A stretch of DNA of 10,962 bases from an uncultured Eubacteriales bacterium (GTDB lineage: Bacteria > Bacillota > Clostridia > Oscillospirales > Oscillospiraceae). The translations under genes were made by a program, and so were the position numbers. Numbering within the stretch: position 1 is the stretch's first letter; every line of letters starts with the position of its first letter. The stretch lies in the NCBI GenBank assembly GCA_900556935.1, contig USQL01000074.1, forward strand, positions 1 to 10,962, given 5' to 3'. The notes beneath the pieces were generated by a model. That model had not been told where the DNA came from. It did not search any database and saw nothing but the letters and a program-made list of their open reading frames with translations. Positions 6,080 through 10,962 of the stretch are shown here, piece by piece.

Positions 6080-6732
6080 TTGGCGTTCTCCTTGTAAGGC
6101 TTCACATCACGGTCACTGACAAACTGACGGAAACCGAAATTATCTTGGTATTGGCTGTAACCATTATCTTGCAAGTAGATGAGCGTTACGATTGTGCCTA
6201 TATCAAAACTATGGGGCAATTCGATGCTGTTTCCGATGATGACGAACTTGTCTCCGATTTTAGGCTTGCTGGAATCGTTGGCCCCGCCGGACGTTTTCTT
6301 GAACAACCGTTCCACGGCGATTCTCGCACCATCACTCCTGCTGTAGGTATCCTTGGGATTGCACCGGGCGTTCTCGACCTTGACTACTCTGCCATTCTTG
6401 CAAAGCTCCGCTACAGTCATGCGACCACAGAAGCGGATGGTAACGGAGAGGTTTTCATCGGCGGGCTTCTTCTGCTCGGCAAGGCCAGCAATCCAGTCCT
6501 CACAGAACGCCCACATACCGTTTGTCTTGGGTAAAAAGATTTCCATAATAGGAGAAACGCTTGCTGGATATGTCGCTTCATTAAACCTGTAGATTGCTCC
6601 AAGCGTTTCTTCCACAACTTTTGATACAGTCAGCGTTTTGCCGAGGTACTGCACCATCGAATCAACGAAACGAGGGCTTGCGGGCCGCTCGCTCACAATC
6701 CGCACCTTATCTCCAACTTTGTACTTTGCCAT
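6076..6732 (-). CDS. Phage early protein with two SH3-like segments flanking a conserved middle domain
   Basis: The 218-residue protein has three parts. Residues ~3-65 begin YKVGDKVRIV and look like a small SH3/KOW-type beta barrel. Residues ~95-146, from VTIRFCGRMTVAEL through ENARCNPKDTYSRSDGARIAVERLF, resemble a domain that recurs in small early proteins of Firmicute phages without an assigned function. Residues ~157-213 begin PKIGDKFVIIGNS and look like a second, diverged copy of the first barrel. The ATG at 6732 has AAAGGAG nine bases upstream, and the stop overlaps the next gene as ATGA. The barrel assignment rests on pattern (the G-D-K/R turn followed by alternating hydrophobics). Function unknown; RNA or protein binding would be typical of such barrels. 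Confidence 0.82.
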   Translation of the reverse strand: MAKYKVGDKVRIVSERPASPRFVDSMVQYLGKTLTVSKVVEETLGAIYRFNEATYPASVSPIMEIFLPKTNGMWAFCEDWIAGLAEQKKPADENLSVTIRFCGRMTVAELCKNGRVVKVENARCNPKDTYSRSDGARIAVERLFKKTSGGANDSSKPKIGDKFVIIGNSIELPHSFDIGTIVTLIYLQDNGYSQYQDNFGFRQFVSDRDVKPYKENAK

Positions 6733-6747
6733 GTTAATTTACTCCTT

Positions 6748-6825
6748 TCAAAATCCTATAGGTCTGCGCCCCATACGTTCGATGTGCCACTGGACATACC
6801 GTTCCCGGTCTGCCAGTGCGAACAT
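6748..6825 (-). CDS. Possible micro-ORF (25 aa) filling the gap before the SH3-like gene
   Basis: The frame from ATG 6825 encodes a short peptide with LADRERYVQWHIERMGRR, which reads like protein rather than noise, and its stop directly abuts the AAAGGAG site of the next gene, as expected in a packed operon. The upstream signal is weak (AGGAA about eleven bases away). The same frame is open far upstream (to 7122), but there it reads across the XRE-like gene in a less protein-like way. It may be a real micro-ORF, or a tail once joined to the preceding gene through the run of six A residues near 6887. Confidence 0.35.
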   Translation of the reverse strand: MFALADRERYVQWHIERMGRRPIGF

Positions 6826-6839
6826 CAGGGCATTTTTTC

Positions 6840-7115
6840 CTAAATCTCTGATTGCTGATTGGTGTTCCAGCTCTGCCTGTATTTTTTGCAGAGCCTCTCG
6901 GCTCGCATCAGAAACTCGTCCCCCTTGGGGGATACCAGGGCCCCGGACAGAACGCTGCTCACTGTCTGCGGATTGATGCTGAATCCTTCCTTGACTAGCA
7001 GCTCGTGCATCAGCCAAACATTCGAAAGTTTGTTCATGTCGATTGTCGTCCGGATAAACGTTGCTTTCTGCGCCCGCTCTTTCGGTGTTCTCGGAAGCGT
7101 TGCGATTTCTGCCAA
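6840..7115 (-). CDS. XRE/Cro-like small regulator, first gene of the early operon
   Basis: The frame encodes LPRTPKERAQKATFIRTTID, then NVWLMHELLVKEGFSINPQTVSSVLSG (a helix, turn and recognition-helix pattern) and SPKGDEFLMRAERLCKKYRQSW. This matches small phage proteins found just downstream of the early promoter in clostridial phages and usually called Cro- or XRE-like. The start is uncertain. I chose TTG at 7115 because GGAAGGAG (complement of 7126-7133) is ten bases upstream. The frame is open to an ATG at 7154 with no binding site, and an internal ATG lies at 7037. An ATG at 7122 uses the same site but opens a different, less protein-like frame. Its likely role is the lytic-switch counterpart of the divergent repressor. 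Confidence 0.68.
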   Translation of the reverse strand: MAEIATLPRTPKERAQKATFIRTTIDMNKLSNVWLMHELLVKEGFSINPQTVSSVLSGALVSPKGDEFLMRAERLCKKYRQSWNTNQQSEI

Positions 7116-7226
7116 TTGCCATACACTCCTTCCTTTCGTTGTGAATTTGAACAAATTTCAGAAAAATAGTTGCAATCCACAGTGGCGTATGCTATATTGA
7201 TGTTGTCAGAAACCAATAACCATTCG

Positions 7227-7275
7227 CCACTCGCCGGAGCGGGAACTCTGAAAAAACAGGGTTCCTACCCCGTGG
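7227..7275. ncRNA. Structured leader element: two-tier stem-loop between the early promoter and the first gene
   Basis: GGAACTCTG (7242-7250) pairs with CAGGGTTCC (7257-7265) around an AAAAAA loop, with one G-U pair in the + strand RNA, and an outer CCAC (7227-7230) / GTGG (7272-7275) pair encloses it. On the + strand ATTTTT follows at 7276, so it could end rightward transcription. In the leftward leader the same stem carries one C-A mismatch and UUUUUU forms the loop; upstream leader bases can also pair with the region, giving alternative folds as in attenuators. Strand and function are not settled. Confidence 0.4.
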
Positions 7276-7316
7276 ATTTTTGTACCCTTTTTCTGTGAAG
7301 TTTTGTTCATGTGCTT

Positions 7317-7345
7317 AGTATAGCTTACATAGTTTACTTTGTCAA
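7317..7345 (-). promoter_or_regulatory. Near-consensus sigma-A promoter for the leftward early operon
   Basis: Read leftward, TTGACA (complement of 7340-7345) and TATACT (complement of 7317-7322) are separated by exactly 17 bases, which places the transcript start near 7310. It is the best promoter in the window and lies between the divergent repressor and the early operon, as the main lytic promoter should. The resulting leader would be about 195 bases long up to the first gene. Confidence 0.85.
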
Positions 7346-7376
7346 CATAAATTCACGTCAAAGGTTTATTTTGTCA
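7337..7376. promoter_or_regulatory. Candidate repressor operators overlapping the early promoter
   Basis: CTTTGTC (7337-7343) and GTCAAAG (7357-7363) form an imperfect inverted repeat with six of seven positions matching, and TTTGTCA recurs at 7370-7376, 32 bases (about three helical turns) after its first copy at 7338-7344. The first arm covers the -35 box of the leftward promoter. This fits half-sites for an XRE dimer, but repeats this short can arise by chance. Confidence 0.4.
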
Positions 7377-7407
7377 CAATGCACAATATGTATGGAGTGA
7401 TAAGGCT

Positions 7408-7725
7408 ATGTTCTACACTAAATTTGTGAAACTTTGCAATGAGCGCAATATTAGCCCGTCAGCGGTAGCCGAACAAATAGGTTTGTCCAGGGCCGCAAAT
7501 ACAAAATGGGGTGCTGGGCAAATCCCAAGGAAAGCAACCATGCAAAAGATCGCTGACTATTTTGAAGTTCCTATTTCTTACTTCTCCGATGAAACGGAAG
7601 AAAAAGAAAAAGCCCCGGTTTCCAATAAGAAAACCGAGACCATTTTGAAATTGATTGAAATGCTTACTCCCGAGAATCAGGATCGTTTGATTGACAACAT
7701 CTCTGAGATGCTAAAAGAGCAGTAG
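7408..7725 (+). CDS. XRE-family CI-like repressor
   Basis: The 105-residue protein has an N-terminal XRE helix-turn-helix at about residues 2-60 (FVKLCNERNISPSAVAEQIG, then LSRAANTKWGAGQIPRKATMQKIADYF, then PISYFSDE), a charged linker and a short helical tail LTPENQDRLIDNISEMLKEQ. It has no peptidase or sensor domain, so it is much shorter than LexA-like CI repressors and would not be cleaved by RecA. The ATG at 7408 has GGAG ten bases upstream. It is divergent from the early operon, and its presumed operators lie in the 250-base gap. It most likely holds the leftward promoter off during lysogeny. The target is inferred from position. Confidence 0.88.
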   Translation: MFYTKFVKLCNERNISPSAVAEQIGLSRAANTKWGAGQIPRKATMQKIADYFEVPISYFSDETEEKEKAPVSNKKTETILKLIEMLTPENQDRLIDNISEMLKEQ

Positions 7726-7795
7726 CCAAAGCAATAATCCTATCCTGATTCGCTTCTGTCAACCGTTCAAACATTTCAATGATTTCTTCTTGCAT
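7664..7795 (-). CDS. Small convergent ORF overlapping the repressor 3' end
   Basis: The frame from ATG 7795 gives 43 residues including EEIIEMFERLTEANQDRIIALATALLASQ and an SNDPDSRE tail, with GGGAG about nine bases upstream. The same frame is open to an ATG at 7843 (59 residues) with a weaker site. The peptide resembles small helical proteins seen beside regulators in clostridial mobile elements. It runs tail-to-tail with the repressor and overlaps its last 62 bases. In a 23-position alignment with the repressor tail I count about ten identities, including NQDR. Coding is likely but not certain, and function is unknown. Confidence 0.5.
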   Translation of the reverse strand: MQEEIIEMFERLTEANQDRIIALATALLASQRCCQSNDPDSRE

Positions 7796-7864
7796 TTGCA
7801 ACCGCTCCCTTGCTTTAATTTGTTGTCGAATGTTTGTTCGCATATGGCCCTTTGGTTATAACAC

Positions 7865-7894
7865 TGATATAGTCCAATAAAGCGGACTATATCA
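7865..7894. promoter_or_regulatory. Perfect 11-bp inverted repeat, candidate operator
   Basis: TGATATAGTCC (7865-7875) and GGACTATATCA (7884-7894) are exact reverse complements with an eight-base spacer. Read leftward, the arms contain TTGATA and TATATC about 18 bases apart, which could form a weak promoter for the small convergent ORF, so this may be an operator laid over a promoter. No T-tract follows on either strand, which argues against a terminator. Confidence 0.55.
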
Positions 7895-7896
7895 AT

Positions 7897-7926
7897 GCCC
7901 GGCCACCGTGCCACAAGTGGCCGGGC
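7897..7926. repeat. Perfect 10-bp GC-rich inverted repeat next to the AT-rich one
   Basis: GCCCGGCCAC (7897-7906) and GTGGCCGGGC (7917-7926) are exact reverse complements around a ten-base loop that also contains CCAC, allowing a nested smaller hairpin. It begins two bases after the 7865-7894 repeat. It would be a very stable hairpin in RNA, yet lacks a T-tract on either side. It lies upstream of the membrane regulator and recombinase genes; no gene is seen in 7844-8066 apart from these repeats and a weak promoter. Confidence 0.55.
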
Positions 7927-7959
7927 CGCCGCCGGTGTGGTGTGTCCCTCGCCGCTGGC

Positions 7960-7988
7960 TTGACATAATGGTACATGATTGCCAGATT
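7960..7988 (+). promoter_or_regulatory. Weak candidate promoter for the regulator-recombinase pair
   Basis: TTGACA at 7960-7965 is a full -35 match, but 17 bases later the best -10 is CAGATT (7983-7988), which matches only three of six consensus positions. The position, about 80 bases before the regulator start, is suitable. A poor -10 would fit an activator-dependent or silent promoter. Confidence 0.3.
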
Positions 7989-8066
7989 CACGTAAAGATT
8001 TTGCGGGGTAATCCGGTGCTTGTAAAAGAAATATGCCTGTCTTATGCAGAAATATGGGGTGAAATC

Positions 8067-8690
8067 ATGGAGGAAAAGACAATTATACAAAAAATCAATC
8101 CAATTTGCGAAAACTTACCAAAAAAGATGAAAATGGTAAAGGAGCAACAGAGAAAGACAAATCAGCAAATAATTGACAGCACCGGGATAAGCGAATCCAC
8201 GGTGAAAAAATTCTTTTCCGGACATTTGAACGGCCCCAGTATCTACGATGTGACGGCCATAGCCATTGACCTGGGGCTGTCCCTTGACGAACTCATGGAG
8301 CTTACACCGCCAAAGGAAGATAACGAAGACGAACTCTCTAAGTTGAAGATTGAACTCGCCCACAAAGAGGAACTGCTCACCGAAAAAGAGAGAATCGTAT
8401 CCGTTTCGCAGGAGCGTGTGCGGGCAATGCAGAGAGAACTATACCATGTGCGCAGAGATTGGCGTTCCGTAGCGTATGCTGCCTGTACTATGGCGGTACT
8501 GCTAGGGTTCTTTTTAATGATATACGTTATCCTGGATGCCCGGAATCCAAACATGGGCCTGTTTCGGCGGCGGGAGATAAGCCCCATCGTTTATGTTGCG
8601 GCGTTCTCCATCGTTCTGGTTCTGTCCCTGATAGCACATTCGCTCGTTAAGAAAAAAGTTGGTGATAAAAATGCAGATGATACCAATTGA
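8067..8690 (+). CDS. Membrane-anchored HTH (XRE-type) regulator
   Basis: The 207-residue product starts with a helix-turn-helix domain at about 22-78 (QQRKTNQQIIDSTGISEST, then VKKFFSG and PSIYDVTAIAIDLGLSLDEL), followed by a charged coiled-coil-like region at about 85-132 (LSKLKIELAHKEELLTEKER) and two hydrophobic segments at about 134-156 and 173-194 joined by a short loop, ending in a basic tail. The expected topology has both ends in the cytoplasm. I chose ATG 8067 because a GGGGTGA site lies just upstream; the frame is open to 7908, but those codons have no ribosome binding site. Its end overlaps the recombinase start by 20 bases, so the two are co-translated and it probably regulates or responds to the integration state. 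The ligand or signal is unknown. Confidence 0.85.
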   Translation: MEEKTIIQKINPICENLPKKMKMVKEQQRKTNQQIIDSTGISESTVKKFFSGHLNGPSIYDVTAIAIDLGLSLDELMELTPPKEDNEDELSKLKIELAHKEELLTEKERIVSVSQERVRAMQRELYHVRRDWRSVAYAACTMAVLLGFFLMIYVILDARNPNMGLFRRREISPIVYVAAFSIVLVLSLIAHSLVKKKVGDKNADDTN

Positions 8691-10269
8691 TTTATCAGCC
8701 CTGACAGCCTCGGAGCAACAGCAGTTTACGGAGAATCCGTCTGTCCTAAGCACGGATTGTGATGTGGTCTGCTGCCTCTATATGCGGTATTCATCCGACA
8801 GACAAACAGAGCAATCCATAGAGGGCCAGCTTCGGGAGCTGCTGACATTTTGTCAGCAACACAGATACCGGGTAGCTGCTATTTATGTTGACCGTGCCAT
8901 TTCTGCACACGCAAGCATGGAGAAAAGGCCGGCATTCCAGCAGATGTTATCTGACAGCTCAAGGGCGGCTTGGAAAACGGTTTTGGTATATAAGCTTGAT
9001 AGATTTGCCCGGAACAGGGAAGATGCCGCCGTAGCCCGTATGCGGCTCCGTAAGAACGGCTGTAATGTCGAATCAGCCAAGGAAGGCATTTCCAAGAACC
9101 CAGAGGGTGTTATCCTGGAATCCATCTTGGAGGGCATGGCAGAATACTATTCCCTGGAACTGTCCCAGAAAATCACCAGAGGAATGAGAGAATCAGCCCT
9201 GAAAGGCCAAGCTGTAGGCGGCTCTGTCCCCCTAGGCTATAAAATAGAAAAGAAAAAATGGGTCTTAGACCCTCTCACCGCTCCGCTGGTGTCGGAAGCA
9301 TTCACCAGATATGCAGACGGTGAGACCGTGGCTGATATTTGCGCCGATTTCAACGCCAGAGGATACCGGACGGCCAAGGGAGCGCAGTTTAATAAGAGCA
9401 GTTTCAAAAACATTTTCCGCAATGAAAAGTATATCGGGGTGTACAAGTACCACGATATAAGAATGGAGGATGCCTTGCCAAGAGTCGTAGAGGATGATGT
9501 GTGGCGCAAGGTGCAAAGCCGCCTGAAAGTCAATGAGCAAGCCCCAGCCAGGGGAAAAGCCAAGGTGCCGTATCTATTGGCGGGTAAAATTTTCTGCGGA
9601 CATTGCGGCTCTCCGATGGTCGGAGAGTGCGGCAGAGGAAAGGGCGGGAAAACTTACAATTACTACTCCTGCGCCAACAGGAAACGGAATGGAGGCTGCG
9701 ACAAAAAACCAGCCCCCAAGGACTGGATAGAAGATGTTGTAGCCCATGATGCTTTGAAAGTCCTCACGGATGAAGTAATCGAATATGTGGCAACAGTCGC
9801 CGCCCAGCAGTCCGAAAATGAAATCCAGCAGAACACCAACATCCCGGCCCTCCAAGCACAGATAGCCGAAACAGACCGCAAAATAAAAAACTTGCTAAAA
9901 GCCCTGGAAGCCGCCTCCACCGCCCCGGATGTTCTGGTAGCCAGAATTGCAGACCTGGAATCGCAAAAGAAAGGTCTCACCGCCCAGCTGTCCGAAGAAA
10001 AGCAAAGCGTGATACCCCTCACAAAAGAAATGGTCATTTACTTTTTGGAAAGCGTTCGTTCCCAGGTCCTGGACTTGGAAACACAAAAGCCTATGCTGTT
10101 CTCCCTGCTGATAAACTCCGTCACCGTCTACGATGACGAACCAGGGTACATGAAATTCAAAACAGCCTATAATCTTACGCAAATACCCACAAAAACATAT
10201 AGAGTTCCAACTTCCGGAATATGTAAGTGTTCGGATATGGGGCTGATAAGTTCACCAAACCAAAAATAA
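8671..10269 (+). CDS. Large serine recombinase (integrase/excisionase of the element)
   Basis: The 532-residue protein has the full large-serine-recombinase layout. The catalytic domain begins CCLYMRYSSDRQTEQSIEGQ at about 34-53, with the R-x-S nucleophile at Ser41; DRFARNR near 110-116 gives the conserved arginines. The long helix and recombinase domain follow (GGSVPLGYK near 183-190, SSFKNIFRNEKYIGVY near 243-258), then a zinc ribbon with FCGHCG (Cys309, Cys312) and Cys334 and Cys343, then a coiled coil (about 400-470). Such enzymes integrate DNA between short attachment sites through Ser-linked intermediates. ATG 8671 follows GGTGAT by four bases; ATG 8677 is an equal candidate. The stop lies inside the stem of a strong terminator. 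It sits at the element's right end, facing the host SPFH gene, as expected for an integrase. Confidence 0.95.
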   Translation: MQMIPIDLSALTASEQQQFTENPSVLSTDCDVVCCLYMRYSSDRQTEQSIEGQLRELLTFCQQHRYRVAAIYVDRAISAHASMEKRPAFQQMLSDSSRAAWKTVLVYKLDRFARNREDAAVARMRLRKNGCNVESAKEGISKNPEGVILESILEGMAEYYSLELSQKITRGMRESALKGQAVGGSVPLGYKIEKKKWVLDPLTAPLVSEAFTRYADGETVADICADFNARGYRTAKGAQFNKSSFKNIFRNEKYIGVYKYHDIRMEDALPRVVEDDVWRKVQSRLKVNEQAPARGKAKVPYLLAGKIFCGHCGSPMVGECGRGKGGKTYNYYSCANRKRNGGCDKKPAPKDWIEDVVAHDALKVLTDEVIEYVATVAAQQSENEIQQNTNIPALQAQIAETDRKIKNLLKALEAASTAPDVLVARIADLESQKKGLTAQLSEEKQSVIPLTKEMVIYFLESVRSQVLDLETQKPMLFSLLINSVTVYDDEPGYMKFKTAYNLTQIPTKTYRVPTSGICKCSDMGLISSPNQK

Positions 10270-10301
10270 GAGCAGATGCGAAAGCATCTGCTCTTATTTT
10301 T
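10262..10301 (+). terminator. Perfect 18-bp stem terminator containing the recombinase stop codon
   Basis: The arms 10262-10279 and 10284-10301 are exact reverse complements with a GAAA tetraloop at 10280-10283. The right arm ends in ATTTTT and the left arm begins AAAAATAAG, so it can stop transcription from both sides. The TAA stop (10267-10269) is inside the left arm. Confidence 0.9.
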
Positions 10302-10325
10302 ATCCGGGTGCCTGGGCACCCGGAT
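10302..10325. repeat. GC-rich inverted repeat directly after the recombinase terminator
   Basis: ATCCGGGTGCC (10302-10312) and GGCACCCGGAT (10315-10325) pair perfectly with a two-base gap (or ten pairs with a CTGG loop). TTATTTCTGTTTTT follows about eight bases later on the + strand. It may be a second terminator or part of the attachment region. Confidence 0.5.
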
Positions 10326-10357
10326 GTTGGGCTTATTTCTGTTTTTCCTTTCAAAAT

Positions 10358-10385
10358 GGGGGCGCAGCGATTTTGCTGCGCCCCC
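10358..10385 (-). terminator. Hairpin terminator of the SPFH gene
   Basis: GGGGGCGCAGC (10358-10368) and GCTGCGCCCCC (10375-10385) are perfect complements with a six-base loop. It starts nine bases after the SPFH stop in the leftward direction, and ATTTT follows the stem on that strand. The tail is short, so efficiency may be moderate. Confidence 0.7.
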
Positions 10386-10393
10386 TTGCGTGA

Positions 10394-10962
10394 TTACTGT
10401 TTGGTGCCTTCCACAATGCCATTGGCAAGCCCCACCAGGCCCTGCATTTCGCTGGGAATGATGATCTTGGTAGCCTGACCGTCGGCAACCTTCTGCATGG
10501 CCTCGATGGCTTTGAGCTTCAGGACGTTGTCGTTGGGGGCCTTCTCGTTCAGCATTTCCAGGGAGTCGGCCAAGGCCTGCTGCACGGCACGGATGGCCTG
10601 GGCCTCGCCGTCGGCCTTCAGGATGGCGGCCTGCTTCTCGGCCTCGGCCCGGAGGATAGCAGCCTCCTTTTCGGCGGAAGCCTTCAAAATGGCGGATTCC
10701 TTTTCGCCCTCGGCAATCAGGATGGCGGACTTCTTCTGGCCCTCGGCCTGGAGGATGGACTGGCGGCGGTCACGCTCGGCCTTCATCTGCTTCTCCATGG
10801 AGTTCTGGATGTCGGCGGGGGGCAGGATGTTCTTGAGCTCCACCCGGTTGACCTTGATGCCCCAGGGGTCCGTGGCATCGTCCAGAATAGAGCGCATCTT
10901 GGTGTTCACCACGTCACGGCTCGTCAGGGTCTGGTCCAGCTCCAGGTCACCGATGATGTTCC
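10394..10962 (-). CDS. SPFH/Band 7 (stomatin-prohibitin family) membrane-associated protein, C-terminal part
   Basis: The frame is open to the right edge, so the start is missing; 188 residues before the stop are visible. It begins in the end of the Band 7 domain (IIGDLELDQTLTSRDVVNTK, then ATDPWGIKVNRVELKNILPP) and continues as QNSMEKQMKAERDRR into a helical region with five tandem 11-residue repeats at 10583-10747, each of the type A-E-G-E-K-x-x-A-I-L-x. The tail KIIIPSEMQGLVGLANGIV matches the usual end of this family, so the 3' end seems intact and not cut by the element. SPFH proteins form large oligomers on membrane microdomains and often pair with NfeD. Codon use is GC-rich compared with the phage genes, in line with a host gene. 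Confidence 0.92.
   Translation of the reverse strand, partial: NIIGDLELDQTLTSRDVVNTKMRSILDDATDPWGIKVNRVELKNILPPADIQNSMEKQMKAERDRRQSILQAEGQKKSAILIAEGEKESAILKASAEKEAAILRAEAEKQAAILKADGEAQAIRAVQQALADSLEMLNEKAPNDNVLKLKAIEAMQKVADGQATKIIIPSEMQGLVGLANGIVEGTKQ

Larger units (their letters stand above)
10302..10393. other. Probable right attachment junction of the element (inferred)
   Basis: The recombinase terminator ends at 10301 and the host SPFH gene ends at 10394 with its own terminator at 10358-10385, so the phage-host junction probably falls in the remaining 10302-10357. No left end is available in this window, so the core dinucleotide and the repeat shared with the other end cannot be seen. 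Confidence 0.35.

Noticed and set aside
7144..7157. AATTTG-AA-CAAATT short palindrome upstream of the first early gene as an operator
   Set aside because: The arms are only six AT-rich base pairs and match nothing else in the control region, so chance is a sufficient explanation.
7227..7275. A tRNA gene, suggested by a GTTCC-containing stem
   Set aside because: There is no acceptor stem, anticodon arm or CCA end in the expected arrangement; only nested hairpins are present.
7897..7926. The GC-rich hairpin as a transcription terminator
   Set aside because: No T-tract follows the stem on either strand.
7908..8066. A 53-codon N-terminal extension of the membrane regulator
   Set aside because: It has no ribosome binding site, is Pro/Arg-rich without homology-like pattern, and covers the inverted-repeat control region; the HTH domain begins after the 8067 start.
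8514..8753. Minus-strand frames opposite the regulator and recombinase genes
   Set aside because: They are antisense to strong genes, without ribosome binding sites or motifs.

Overview
The window looks like the early-replication and lysogeny end of a temperate phage (or a degraded or satellite derivative) integrated into the chromosome of a Gram-positive anaerobe, most likely a gut-type Clostridia/Oscillospirales host. The basis is the gene content (RecT with a YqaJ-type exonuclease, RusA, phage SSB, a Phg_2220-type replication protein next to a DnaC-like loader, XRE repressors and a large serine recombinase), strong AGGAGG-type ribosome binding sites, a base composition around 50% GC, and a Clostridia-like SPFH gene at the right edge. 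No structural, packaging or lysis gene is visible, so those would lie left of position 1 if they exist.

Layout. From about 7.1 kb down to position 1, thirteen or fourteen genes run leftward as one tightly packed operon: an XRE/Cro-like protein, a possible micro-ORF, a three-segment protein with SH3-like ends, an uncharacterised helical protein, a small hydrophobic protein, a zinc-ribbon protein, an HNH-YqaJ fusion nuclease, RecT, a small unknown protein, SSB, RusA resolvase, a winged-helix protein, the replication initiator, the DnaC-like loader and a four-cysteine protein cut by the window edge. Most neighbours overlap by 1 to 50 bases. The operon appears to start at a near-consensus promoter at 7317-7345 with an untranslated leader of roughly 200 bases.

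Divergent from this promoter is a short XRE repressor (7408-7725), met tail-to-tail by a small convergent ORF. A control region with two adjacent perfect inverted repeats (7865-7926) precedes a membrane-tethered HTH regulator and the overlapping large serine recombinase, which ends in a perfect 18-bp terminator stem. Beyond it, facing the recombinase, lies the 3' part of a host SPFH/stomatin-family gene, so the attachment junction is probably at about 10.30-10.39 kb.

How it works together. The repressor would silence the leftward promoter. On induction, the exonuclease and RecT with SSB would carry out single-strand annealing recombination, RusA would resolve branches, and the initiator would bind iterons lying inside its own gene and, with the loader, recruit the host helicase, as lambda O and P do. 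The recombinase handles integration and excision. The two most notable observations are a candidate origin made of five 7-bp repeats at an exact 11-bp period inside the initiator gene, and an in-frame fusion of an HNH homing-type endonuclease to the recombination exonuclease, lying in a patch of lower GC that continues into the exonuclease domain.
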